Shown here: piece after piece, positions 1 through 8,027 of the stretch
Position numbering within the stretch: the stretch's first letter is position 1
Layout of the letters: each line of letters starts with the position of its first letter
Source of the DNA: Acidobacteriaceae bacterium dw_441
GTDB taxonomy: Bacteria; Acidobacteriota; Terriglobia; Terriglobales; Acidobacteriaceae
Reading direction: 5' to 3'
DNA length: 64,000 nt
Assembly: GCA_018449715.1 (NCBI GenBank)
Contig: JAAVVA010000007.1
Coordinates: forward strand, 186,001-250,000
Program-made: the position numbers and the translations under genes
Notes under the pieces: model-generated
Database searches by the model: none
Seen by the model: the letters and a program-made list of their open reading frames with translations, nothing else
What the model was told of the DNA's origin: nothing

Positions 1-873
1 GATCTGATGCTGCAGCGAATCGATCTGGTGTTGCATCGCCGACACACTTCCCGGATATGCTTCGACATTGTAGGCTGCGAAGTTCTCTAACAGATTGGTG
101 CCGAAGTTCGAGAGCCATGCGTCCTCTTCCGGATTCAGGCCACCAGAGAGAGTCAACTCGTTCTGATAAAGCTTCCAGGAGATTCCGGCATCATGCAGGC
201 GCTCCGGATAAGTCTTCCAGGTCATGCCCCCTTTGATGATCTGGTCGTTCCTCATGTAGACCCGAGAGTCCGTTCTCTGCGCATCTCGAACGGTGCCGGT
301 CCAGAAGCAAGACCTATTAGGTGTCGTGCTCGTCATGACGGAGCAGTAGTTCTGATCACAAACGGTAAACGCATCGGCAAGCGCGTAGTAGAACGGCAGA
401 TCCTCTCGCGTGTAATAGCCCATGGTGAGCGGAAGCGCCGCATACTCGTGGTTGCCGGAGCGCTTGGCCTCAAGCCACTGGTCGTGCTGGCCTTCGTTCC
501 AGGCATCGACCTGGCTGTTGCGGGAGTGAGGAATCGATCCCATCCACGTAATCCGTGTATCGCGAATATCCAGTCGCCATGGAGCATACGACTGTCCCGC
601 CGCATCGGTCTGCACAAACACGGAGTTTCCATTGGCCAGCTGCAACGCACGTGGATCATTGAATCCGCGAACGCCTTGCAGCGTTCCCAGAGTGTGGTCG
701 AAGGAACGGTTCTCCTGCATCAGGATTACGATGTGTTCCGCATCCAGATAAGTCGATCCCGGAGTTGGTTCGATGGCAAAGGCCCTCTGTATTGACTCTG
801 GAAGCACACCGGCAGCACCAGCCGCCCCGGATAGCATCGCCATGATTTTGAGAAAATCGCGCCTCGTCTGCAT
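1..873 (-). CDS. Tat-exported phospholipase C / phosphoesterase family protein (3' end beyond window)
   Basis: Reading the minus strand from the ATG at 871-873 gives 291 codons with no stop, running off the left edge. The product starts MQTRRDFLK followed by a small hydrophobic stretch, a twin-arginine leader. After it comes the segment HIVILMQENRSFDHTLGTL, the hallmark N-terminus of the phosphoesterase family that includes bacterial phospholipase C, where the Glu-Asn pair and nearby residues bind metal. Further on the sequence keeps the family pattern (GVRGF, WNEGQHDQW, MGYYTREDLPFYYALADAFTVCD). Family members hydrolyse phosphatidylcholine or other phosphodiesters outside the cytoplasmic membrane; the substrate cannot be told here because the C-terminal half is missing. 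The 0.5 kb upstream contains no gene I can support, so it appears to be transcribed on its own. Confidence 0.9.
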   Translation of the reverse strand, partial: MQTRRDFLKIMAMLSGAAGAAGVLPESIQRAFAIEPTPGSTYLDAEHIVILMQENRSFDHTLGTLQGVRGFNDPRALQLANGNSVFVQTDAAGQSYAPWRLDIRDTRITWMGSIPHSRNSQVDAWNEGQHDQWLEAKRSGNHEYAALPLTMGYYTREDLPFYYALADAFTVCDQNYCSVMTSTTPNRSCFWTGTVRDAQRTDSRVYMRNDQIIKGGMTWKTYPERLHDAGISWKLYQNELTLSGGLNPEEDAWLSNFGTNLLENFAAYNVEAYPGSVSAMQHQIDSLQHQI

Positions 874-1373
874 ACTTACTGCTCCTCAGATACTACGAAG
901 TTCATACCATCATTCCTCAAGCAGATCTCAGCCGCAATGGACGATCTATCATCCGTGACCGAGACCTATCAGTAGCGCAGCCATGCCCTGTAGATGAGGT
1001 CCCTCAGTGGTGACAATAAGTTTTCCGGATGAACACAACGAGAGCGAACGATGAGAGGAAAGCTAAAAGAAGGAAGACCTCTGACCTCTTACGTCCGTTG
1101 ACACTCTTTATAGAATGCCGCATATCGCTGAGTCGACTGGCGTGATACAGAAGGGGACAGTGAAACACCGGGGTGAAGTGCTGGCTGGGAGGGAGTGCAT
1201 TCTGTGCTGCTTGCGTCTCTTCGAGGCCGTCTGGAATTGTGTCTGGCCGCACGGCGGCTAGTTCAGGCGTATGATCAATTCAGTAGTTGATTTATTTTTC
1301 TCGCCTTCAGCTGTCTCTTGCTTTGCTCCAGACGAGCACCTTTCAAGTAAGCAACAGGACGACTGGAGTCTCT
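874..1373. other. gene-poor intergenic stretch
   Basis: About 500 bases between the phospholipase start and a small ORF. Open frames here have no Shine-Dalgarno and no recognisable product. One minus-strand frame (1004-1123) would give a 39-residue peptide with one hydrophobic segment, but nothing else supports it. It must contain the phospholipase promoter; I see no clear -35/-10 pair or terminator. Confidence 0.5.
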
Positions 1374-1547
1374 ATGAGCTTCCTCAAAAAGTCTGATGTA
1401 AAGAATCACCTTTCCAGACGTGTCAAAAAGTACATACTTCCTTCCAAGCCAGCAATGGAATCCGATTCCACACACACGTCCAGTGTAGTTTCACCTCGTA
1501 TTGAAAATTTAGTTGCTGCGCCTGTAATCAGAAAATTGCCGGCGTGA
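1374..1547 (+). CDS. small hypothetical protein (57 aa)
   Basis: The frame is open further upstream, but the ATG at 1374 is preceded by GGAG at a good distance and gives MSFLKKSDVKNHLSRR and so on. The product is 57 residues long with a basic N-terminal half (KKSDVKNHLSRRVKKY) and a Ser/Thr-rich middle; there is no signal peptide or membrane segment. The opening resembles small hypothetical proteins I associate with Acidobacteriota, but I cannot name a function. Its TGA stop (1545-1547) overlaps a GTG codon (1544-1546) that opens the next frame, a GTGA arrangement typical of translational coupling. That argues the two were one operon. Confidence 0.55.
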   Translation: MSFLKKSDVKNHLSRRVKKYILPSKPAMESDSTHTSSVVSPRIENLVAAPVIRKLPA

Positions 1548-1948
1548 AGCAATACCAGATTTTCCTGCGCACAGAATGCTCGTTGCCCCACGGATTAGGG
1601 CTTATCCAAGAGCCATTTCGCGAGAGATGGATGTCTGTCGAAGACATGACGTCCACAGCACTTGATATAAAGCTACGGAGTGTGGACTGGCACTTTATGT
1701 GACTGGCCCAAGCTCACTCTTGCCTCGGTATCGGTCGAACCGCCGAAGCAGCTTGTAACAACGCGATCGCCCTAGCCTTGAAAAAGGTGCCCCAACGCTT
1801 TAATGCTGCTGAATTGAGCTCGATCCAAGTCACAAAATACCCGGCGTTTCAGGTTGCCAGAGTCATACTTCAGGCTCGCCAGATACAACAGCATCCTTCT
1901 CTCGGTCTTGTTGACGAGATGACTCTTCGAGAAGGCATTGCGTACTGA
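1544..1948 (+). pseudogene. small hypothetical gene interrupted by an in-frame TGA
   Basis: From GTG 1544 the frame reads KQYQIFLRTECSLPHGLG, then LIQEPFRERWMSVEDM, then TSTALDIKLRSVDWHFM and a TGA at 1700-1702. It continues in the same frame for 81 more codons (LAQAHSCLGIGRTAEAA, then AELSSIQVTKYPAFQVAR, ending LVDEMTLREGIAY) to a TGA at 1946-1948. Both halves have protein-like composition and join without a frame change, so a single TGG to TGA change (Trp after HFM) would restore a 134-residue protein. The length and wording recall small conserved hypotheticals of Acidobacteriota whose role is unknown to me. GTG overlaps the stop of the preceding 57-aa ORF. A base-call error is the main alternative; TGA read-through is less likely, as no selenocysteine context is visible. 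Confidence 0.6.
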
Positions 1949-2030
1949 GCAGGGTTGCCGGGCTTCATTTGTTAAAGTCACCACGTCTCTCTCTACTGCT
2001 CAGTTTCTCTGACTGTGAAAGCAGGTAAAC

Positions 2031-4361
2031 ATGTATCTCTCCAGAACCTCTCCTGCGTTACAAACATCGCCATTCCCCTTGCCAACCCGCATCGCATTCA
2101 TTGGCAACTATCTCCCCAGGCAATGTGGCATTGCGACGTTCACGACAGACTTGTGTACTGCAATGTCCGCGGAATTCGATGGTAGCCGCTTCTTCGCGAT
2201 TCCAGTCAATGATCCGGACTCCAGCTACCAGTACCCCGAACAAGTGCGAATCGAGCTTGAGCAGGAAGACTGCACCTCTTATGAGCGAGCTGCTGAATTT
2301 CTAAACTTCAACGGGAATGATCTTGTCTGTATGCAGCATGAGTACGGCATCTTTGGAGGAGTTGCAGGTAGCCACATCCTGGCCTTGCTCCGTAAATTGA
2401 AGATGCCCCTGGTGACAACACTTCATACGGTTCTGCGCGATCCTGATGCCAATCAGCGTGCCGTGCTCGACGAAATCAGCCATCTGTCGGATCGCCTGAT
2501 CGTAATGAGCGAGCATGCGGCAAGTCTTCTGCTGGAGGTGTATGGCGTTCCGGGCGAAAAAATCGACGTTATTCCTCATGGAGTTCCGGACCTTCCCTTC
2601 ATGGATCCCAATTACTTCAAAGACCTGTTTGGCACGCAGGGAAAATCTGTACTGCTTACCTTCGGCCTGCTGTCCCCAAACAAGGGAATCGAAAATGTGA
2701 TTCGGGCTCTCCCTGCGATTCTGGAGAAGCACCCTGACCTTGTGTACATCATCTCTGGTGCGACACATCCTCATATCAGGCGACGCGAGGGGGAGCGGTA
2801 TAGAGAAGAGTTGCAGGAGCTGGCAAAAGAGTGTGGCGTTTCCTCGCATGTGACCTTCAACAATCGTTTCGTAAGCAATGAAGAGATGATCGAGCACATC
2901 GGAGCTGCGGATATCTACATCACTCCGTACCGCCAGGAAGCCCAGGTGGTTTCCGGTACGCTCGCAATTGCACTCGGCGCGGGAAAAGCGATTATCTCCA
3001 CACCCTATTGGCACGCCAAAGAGATTCTTGCCGACGGACGCGGCATCCTCGTCCCCTTCGATGATTTTGATTCCATCGCAAATGCGGCGATACGGCTTTT
3101 GGATAACAATGCCGAGCGTCATGCGATGCGAAAACGCGCTTATCTTCATTCGCGCAACACAACATGGCAGAAGACCGCACAAGCATATATGGCAAGCTTC
3201 CAGCGAGCACGCATCGAACGGATGCTGCGTCCACGGGCTGCTCTGCAGGATATCTTCGCACCCAAAGCAACGGATACATTGCCAGCACTCAACACGTCTC
3301 ATTTGTTGAGCATGACCGACGATACGGGCATGTTGCAGCATGCCATCTTCTCTTTACCCAATTGCCTTGAGGGTTATACGACCGACGACAATGCTCGCGC
3401 TCTCGTCGTGACAACTCTCCTGAATAAATCGTCTTTGCCTCAAAACCATGAGTACGCGGCATTGTCGCATCGTTATCTGGCTTTCCTCTGGTTTGCTTTT
3501 CATGAAAATACAGGCAGGTTTAGAAACTTTCTAAGCTACGACCGGAAATGGTTGGAAGAGATCGGCTCGGAAGACAGTCATGGCCGTGCTCTGTGGGCGC
3601 TTGGAACCGTGCTGGGCCATTCGGAAGATGCTGGTTTAAGGGGCGCGGCGGGGAGGCTCTTCCAGGCTGCGGCTCCAGCAACGCTGACGTTCTCCAGCCC
3701 ACGCGCCTGGGCATTTTCTGTGCTGGGAATGCAGGCTTATCTGGACTGGTTCCCCGGAGACAGAGTGATTCAGAGTGCTCGCAATCTCCTCGCGAACAAG
3801 TTACTTGATATCTACGAACGTAGCCACTCCGAGACGTGGCGCTGGTTTGAGACGAGCCTCTCCTACTCGAATGCCAGGCTATCGCAGGCGCTCCTGATCG
3901 CCGGCTGGAGAAGCGAGAACCAGAGAATGATCGAAGTAGGATGCGAATCCCTCCGTTGGCTGATGAGTGTTCAGCATCATCAGGAAGACGATTTGTTTGT
4001 CCCGATAGGCTCCAGGGGATTTTTCACCCGGGATGGTGAAAAGGCACGCTTCGATCAACAACCTGTCGAAGCCTGCGCAACCATCTCCGCGTGTTTGCAG
4101 GCATTTCATCTGATCAATGAGAAGCATTGGCTTGAGGAAGCATGGTGTGCGTTCCGCTGGTTTCTCGGTGAGAACGATCTTCAGGTGCCACTCTACGATG
4201 CAGCGACTGGAGGCTGCAGAGACGGCCTCCATCCCGATCGTGTCAATGAAAACCAGGGCGCTGAATCAACTCTTTCCTTCCTGATGTCCTTGCTCGAAAT
4301 GCGAAGCCTGGAATATCCCACAGCAGAAAACATGAACTCCGAAATGAGCGTTTCTCTTTGA
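2031..4361 (+). CDS. GT4-type glycosyltransferase with C-terminal alpha/alpha-barrel-like domain
   Basis: The 776-residue product has two parts. Residues ~20-400 form a GT-B glycosyltransferase of family 4: an N-terminal FIGNYLPRQCGIATFT glycine motif, a central LLTFGLLSPNKGIENVIRAL nucleotide-sugar domain and the acidic IYITPYRQEAQVVSGTLAIAL segment equivalent to the EX7E motif. Residues ~420-760 are helix-rich (GYTTDDNARALVVTTLL, GRALWALGTVLGHSEDAG, WRWFETSLSYSNARLSQALL) and look like a six-hairpin toroid. The gene overlaps the GH130 gene by four bases. This pairing suggests work on a mannose-containing glycan or oligosaccharide, with one enzyme making and the other phosphorolysing the linkage. 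The start ATG has AGGT upstream. The exact donor and acceptor are unknown. Confidence 0.85.
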   Translation: MYLSRTSPALQTSPFPLPTRIAFIGNYLPRQCGIATFTTDLCTAMSAEFDGSRFFAIPVNDPDSSYQYPEQVRIELEQEDCTSYERAAEFLNFNGNDLVCMQHEYGIFGGVAGSHILALLRKLKMPLVTTLHTVLRDPDANQRAVLDEISHLSDRLIVMSEHAASLLLEVYGVPGEKIDVIPHGVPDLPFMDPNYFKDLFGTQGKSVLLTFGLLSPNKGIENVIRALPAILEKHPDLVYIISGATHPHIRRREGERYREELQELAKECGVSSHVTFNNRFVSNEEMIEHIGAADIYITPYRQEAQVVSGTLAIALGAGKAIISTPYWHAKEILADGRGILVPFDDFDSIANAAIRLLDNNAERHAMRKRAYLHSRNTTWQKTAQAYMASFQRARIERMLRPRAALQDIFAPKATDTLPALNTSHLLSMTDDTGMLQHAIFSLPNCLEGYTTDDNARALVVTTLLNKSSLPQNHEYAALSHRYLAFLWFAFHENTGRFRNFLSYDRKWLEEIGSEDSHGRALWALGTVLGHSEDAGLRGAAGRLFQAAAPATLTFSSPRAWAFSVLGMQAYLDWFPGDRVIQSARNLLANKLLDIYERSHSETWRWFETSLSYSNARLSQALLIAGWRSENQRMIEVGCESLRWLMSVQHHQEDDLFVPIGSRGFFTRDGEKARFDQQPVEACATISACLQAFHLINEKHWLEEAWCAFRWFLGENDLQVPLYDAATGGCRDGLHPDRVNENQGAESTLSFLMSLLEMRSLEYPTAENMNSEMSVSL

Positions 4362-5386
4362 CCAACATCATGCTTCCGGCAACATCGCCTGAACCTCTCA
4401 CCGAGAATCGGTTCGACTCACAACGCCGGACAGATGACGCTTTGTTCACCCGTCATCCCAGCAATCCCATCCTTAGCCGGAAAGACTGGCCGTATCCTGT
4501 GAACAGCGTATTCAATGCTGGCGCGACGCTGTTGCCGGATGGGGAGACTCTCCTGCTTTGTCGCGTGGAAGACAGACGCGGGTTATCGCATCTCTGCGCT
4601 GCTCGTTCGGCGAACGGAATCGATGGATGGCGAATCGATCCTCAGCCAACCATGACGCCGAATCCCCTTGAGTATCCAGAAGAAATATGGGGTATCGAAG
4701 ATCCGCGAATCACTTATATCCCCGAGCTTCAGCAATATGCCATCGCTTACACGTCCTTTGCCCGCGGCGGTCCGGGTGTCTCGCTTGCTCTGACAAAAGA
4801 TTTCAAGAGCTTCGAGCGCTATGGCGTCATCATGCCACCGGAAGACAAGGATGCAGCACTTCTGCCGCGTAGGATCGGGGGTTCCTGGGCACTGATCCAC
4901 CGGCCTGTGACAACGCTTGGCGCTCACATGTGGATTTCGTATTCGCCAGATTTGCAACATTGGGGCAACCACAAGGTAATACTCCAGGCGAGGCGCGGTG
5001 GATGGTGGGACGCAAATAAGATCGGTCTTTGCTCGCCACCGATTGAAACAGCAAAGGGCTGGCTGGTGCTCTATCACGGTGTCCGCCAGACGGCATCGGG
5101 CAGCATCTATCGTCTTGGACTTGCTCTCTTCGACATTGACAGGCCGGATATCTGCCTGCAACGAGGGGATTCCTGGATGTTTGGTCCCGAAGCGGACTAT
5201 GAGCGAACGGGGGATGTTCGAGATGTCGTCTTTCCCTGTGGGCAAACCATCGGGCCGGATGGAGACACCATTCACCTCTATTACGGAGCAGCCGATTCAT
5301 GCATGGCCATGGCCACCGGCAGCATTCGTGCTCTTCTCTCTTGGCTGGATACGCATTCCAGCACAGACGATGAAAACGCTGTTTAG
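4358..5386 (+). CDS. GH130 family beta-mannoside phosphorylase
   Basis: The 342-residue protein matches glycoside hydrolase family 130, five-bladed propellers that phosphorolyse beta-mannosides to mannose 1-phosphate. Visible signatures are HPSNPILSRKDWPYPVNSVFNAGA near the N-terminus, with the invariant asparagine-rich entry, the RVEDRRG strand, WGIEDPRITYI carrying the catalytic Asp, the GGSWALIHRP strand, GWWDANKIGLCSPPIETAKGW and GWLVLYHGV. The start is uncertain: TTG 4358 overlaps the upstream stop (TTGA), which favours coupling, while an ATG lies 12 bases later at 4370. It is probably cytoplasmic, since there is no leader. Family members differ in chain length and aglycone preference (Man-GlcNAc, Man-Glc, mannobiose); this cannot be settled from sequence alone. 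Confidence 0.9.
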   Translation: MTNIMLPATSPEPLTENRFDSQRRTDDALFTRHPSNPILSRKDWPYPVNSVFNAGATLLPDGETLLLCRVEDRRGLSHLCAARSANGIDGWRIDPQPTMTPNPLEYPEEIWGIEDPRITYIPELQQYAIAYTSFARGGPGVSLALTKDFKSFERYGVIMPPEDKDAALLPRRIGGSWALIHRPVTTLGAHMWISYSPDLQHWGNHKVILQARRGGWWDANKIGLCSPPIETAKGWLVLYHGVRQTASGSIYRLGLALFDIDRPDICLQRGDSWMFGPEADYERTGDVRDVVFPCGQTIGPDGDTIHLYYGAADSCMAMATGSIRALLSWLDTHSSTDDENAV

Positions 5387-5407
5387 AAGACGGGGAGGAT
5401 ATTAATA

Positions 5408-5617
5408 ATGGATCTCTCAGGAATAACCTGGCCTGGTAATCTTCCGCGATTGCTCTGGATACGTCGAGAATGTCCGCTCTGTACTTCGATCGAATTTCAA
5501 ACTGCCGAATCGCAACCACTCGATCGCCTACTGGGACTTCTCAGCCTTCTTCCGGTTCGCTGTACTAATTGCTGGCGACGGTACTATTGGTTCGCAAGAG
5601 GCGAGGATAAAACATAA
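5408..5617 (+). CDS. small zinc-ribbon-like protein (69 aa)
   Basis: ATG 5408 lies eight bases after a GGGAGGA ribosome-binding site, 21 bases downstream of the GH130 gene. The 69-residue product carries two paired cysteine knuckles, ECPLC and RCTNCWRRYYWF, about 30 residues apart, the arrangement of a short zinc ribbon. Similar short proteins that end in an aromatic-rich tail after CxxC are scattered in Acidobacteriota. No membrane segment or signal peptide is visible. It could be a structural or nucleic-acid-binding accessory; the function is unknown. Its position makes it the third gene of the glycosyltransferase operon. Confidence 0.65.
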   Translation: MDLSGITWPGNLPRLLWIRRECPLCTSIEFQTAESQPLDRLLGLLSLLPVRCTNCWRRYYWFARGEDKT

Positions 5618-5636
5618 ACGCCTGAAAACACATGGA

Positions 5637-6014
5637 ATGATGATGAACAACACACAATATCCATTCGCTCATACCTCGAACGATCTGCTGTCCGACCTGA
5701 AAGAAGAAAACTTCCGGAAAGGTCTGAACTATGGGATTGTTGCGCAAAGCGCTGAAGAGGTGCGAGATATCCAGAATGCTCCTGCGATCAGCATCGGACC
5801 TTATCTGATCGATTCCGGACAAACGCAGCTTTTGACCACGATCAGCATCTATGCTGATCGTGGTGAGGTGCGAGAGCAGGTGCGTCTTCTCTATATGAAT
5901 GCAGTTGCTCTTCGGATCTGGAAAGTAATGGGCAAGCAGCCAAACGTGATTGGCGCACAGCATCGCCCACCTAAAGCTGCCCAGCTGGCATTCGGCGTTC
6001 CATTCAGCGAATAG
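5637..6014 (+). CDS. hypothetical protein (up to 125 aa)
   Basis: Three in-frame ATGs occur in a row (5637, 5640, 5643) behind a weak GGA, 20 bases after the zinc-ribbon gene, so it is probably the fourth gene of the operon. The product is soluble and mixed in composition (DLLSDLKEENFRKGLNYG, RDIQNAPAISIGPYLID, VREQVRLLYMNAVALRIWK). I recognise no family. The gene contains a near-perfect 14-bp inverted repeat at 5835-5864 encoding TTISIYADRG. A long minus-strand frame also covers this stretch (5565-5963) but lacks operon context. Moderate confidence that the plus frame is real. Confidence 0.5.
   Translation: MMMNNTQYPFAHTSNDLLSDLKEENFRKGLNYGIVAQSAEEVRDIQNAPAISIGPYLIDSGQTQLLTTISIYADRGEVREQVRLLYMNAVALRIWKVMGKQPNVIGAQHRPPKAAQLAFGVPFSE
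5835..5864. repeat. perfect 14-bp inverted repeat with 2-base loop
   Basis: ACCACGATCAGCAT (5835-5848), CT, then its exact reverse complement (5851-5864). It lies inside the 125-aa ORF and has no T-run, so it is not a normal terminator. It would form a very tight hairpin in RNA or a cruciform in DNA. Confidence 0.8.
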
Positions 6015-6248
6015 GGTTTCTTGATTTCTTTCATAATCTGATGGCCGTCCCCTACGAGAGTCACCCTGTTTCGTTGGTTATGACAGGCATTTCATCTTTC
6101 GCAGCGATTGGCACTGTATGATTGGCATGGTTGTTCGGCAGGAAGATTCATCATCGGAGATCACGCCAAACATAGTTTGGCCATGATTTACCCCATGTGA
6201 AGACACTCTCTGAAGCCACCGTACTCGCACGAGGAAAGGTTGGATTCA

Positions 6249-7853
6249 ATGAGTGTTCATCTCGTAAATCCCAGCGACAATTCATTTGGCACGGCCGTCA
6301 TTACTCCACGATGGCTGTTTGTTCTTGCGGCGGCAACACCTGAATCAGCGGGAGATCCCATCCTTGTGGATGAGTCGCTGGAACAGATTGTGCCGGAAGC
6401 GATCATGCCGGGAGATATTGTCGGCATCAGTGTGCATACAGGCAATGCCCTGCGCGGATATGAAGTCGGCAGGATGGCGCGCGAGCGCGGCGCCTGGGTC
6501 ATCTATGGCGGCATTCACGCCACACTATTTCCCGAAGAGGCGCTGGAGCGCGGCAATGCTCATGCTGTAGTGAAAGGCGATGGCGATCTCGCGTGGGGTA
6601 AAGTAGTCATCGATTGTCTTGCAGGCAGCCCGGAAAAAATTTACGAAGGCGGACGGATCGAAGGCGATCAGTTCCTGGCAGCACGATGGGACCTGATGCC
6701 ACGCGACAAATATATGTGGGCCTCCGTGCAGACAATTCGCGGATGCCCGAAGCACTGTTCTTTTTGCAGTGTTTGGCGAACAGACGGTCAAAAGCCCCGT
6801 CAACGTCGATTCCACAAGGTGATTGACGAGATTGTGGATCTGCGACGGATCGGCTTCCGGTTTATCGCCCTGGCCGATGACAATTTTTATCCGGTGACGC
6901 TGACAGATCTGCGGTTAGCCAGGGAACAGAACAATCTTGCCAAGCTTGAAGAACTGACTGCGATCCGTGCCGAACGCTTTCAGTTGATGGAAGAGTTGGC
7001 AAAGCTTCCAAAGGACATGGTCTTTTTCACTCAGATCACGATGGAGGCCGGCGAAGATGGCGAATATCTGGACGCCATGCGGAAGGCCAATATCAAGGGC
7101 GCCCTGGTGGGAGTCGAAGCCGTAACGCCTGAAGGGCTCAAGACCGTCTTCAAAGACTTCAACTACTCAGGCGATGCGTTAGCAAAACAACTACAGACAT
7201 TCAAACAACATGGCGTCCACGTGCTGGGGTCGTTTATCTTTGGGCTTCCGACTGATAAGCCTGCAACGTTCGATGCTACGGTTGAGATGGCGCTAAAGGC
7301 GGGCGTGACGTTTGCCCAATTCGTCATGATGACGCCGTTTCCCGGAACTATAGATTTTGGACGATGGGAAAAGGAGCAGGCGAAAGATCCTACCCTGGTT
7401 GGCGATGTGCCGATTACCCGGTACTGGCTGATTCCGACCGAAGTGCGTCCAAAGATGTTTACTCCGCATCCTTCGATGAGTTCAGATGAAATTCGAGAGC
7501 GTACGCAGAAAGTCTGGGACAGATTTTACAACTGGGGAGCCATCTGGCAGAGGTCTGCATGCACTCCAACGCTACGCGCTCGGGTAGCGTTTGTGTTCCT
7601 CTCCAAACTCTACCGGCAGATGTACGCAGGAACTGGAATTTCGACTGACAGTGCCCGCAGGAAGAAGTCCAAGACCTGGGCTAGATGGACGGCCAAACAG
7701 TGCAGAAAGTTATTTCAGGCAAAGCCGATGCCACAGTTACAGTCGCCTGCGTGGGAACTTGCGTTTGCATCGCCTTTGATACGTCGTCCCGCATTTCTTG
7801 AAAATGAACAACAACGTGAAGCATCCACTTTCGTCATCATCCCAAAGAGTTAA
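6249..7853 (+). CDS. B12-binding-domain radical SAM protein
   Basis: The ~534-residue protein has an N-terminal cobalamin-binding-type Rossmann region (residues ~15-140: MPGDIVGISVHTGNALRGYE, WVIYGGIHATLFPEEAL). It is followed by a radical SAM core with the [4Fe-4S] motif CPKHCSFC (CxxxCxxC) near residue 175, the GVEAVTP strand and the FIFGLPTDKPATFDATV glycine-rich segment. The DHTxH cobalamin-ligand motif is not evident, as is common in class B radical SAM enzymes. The last ~90 residues are basic. I chose ATG 6249; a TTG nine bases upstream is also in frame and both share the GAGGAAAGG site at 6231. Such enzymes methylate or rearrange lipids, tetrapyrroles and natural products. With no biosynthetic neighbours the substrate is unknown. 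Confidence 0.88.
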   Translation: MSVHLVNPSDNSFGTAVITPRWLFVLAAATPESAGDPILVDESLEQIVPEAIMPGDIVGISVHTGNALRGYEVGRMARERGAWVIYGGIHATLFPEEALERGNAHAVVKGDGDLAWGKVVIDCLAGSPEKIYEGGRIEGDQFLAARWDLMPRDKYMWASVQTIRGCPKHCSFCSVWRTDGQKPRQRRFHKVIDEIVDLRRIGFRFIALADDNFYPVTLTDLRLAREQNNLAKLEELTAIRAERFQLMEELAKLPKDMVFFTQITMEAGEDGEYLDAMRKANIKGALVGVEAVTPEGLKTVFKDFNYSGDALAKQLQTFKQHGVHVLGSFIFGLPTDKPATFDATVEMALKAGVTFAQFVMMTPFPGTIDFGRWEKEQAKDPTLVGDVPITRYWLIPTEVRPKMFTPHPSMSSDEIRERTQKVWDRFYNWGAIWQRSACTPTLRARVAFVFLSKLYRQMYAGTGISTDSARRKKSKTWARWTAKQCRKLFQAKPMPQLQSPAWELAFASPLIRRPAFLENEQQREASTFVIIPKS

Positions 7854-7886
7854 AGATGGTGATGTAAAGTCGGTTTGTCACCTTTG

Positions 7887-7932
7887 ACGTGTAAGAGAGA
7901 TAGGTGGTTTCTCCCCTCCCTCTCTTACACGT
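7887..7932. terminator. 13-bp perfect hairpin between convergent genes
   Basis: ACGTGTAAGAGAG (7887-7899) pairs exactly with CTCTCTTACACGT (7920-7932) around a 20-base loop. It lies between the stops of the radical SAM gene and the minus-strand oxidase-like gene. No T-run follows on either strand, so intrinsic termination is only one reading; it may be an mRNA 3'-end stabiliser or a dispersed repeat. Confidence 0.5.
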
Positions 7933-8027
7933 ACTTGCGATTTAAACATCTTGCTCCGACTGTCCTGAGAAGACAAACAAGGGATCGAGCCGCGCACGTC
8001 GAAGACGCATCTGCATACGAATGCCAG

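Noticed and set aside
1004..1123. Minus-strand 39-residue frame with one hydrophobic segment
   Set aside because: No ribosome-binding site, no operon context and no recognisable family; such frames are frequent by chance.
1772..1984. Minus-strand 70-codon frame upstream of the glycosyltransferase
   Set aside because: It is the antisense shadow of the interrupted plus-strand gene at 1544-1948, whose translation is far more protein-like.
5565..5963. Minus-strand 132-codon frame over the small genes after GH130
   Set aside because: It overlaps two plus-strand genes with operon spacing; the shared peptide TTIS...ADRG arises only from the palindrome.
6100..6130. Sigma-54-like TGGCAC...TTGGC element before the radical SAM gene
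   Set aside because: The spacing between the GG and GC elements does not fit the -24/-12 consensus.
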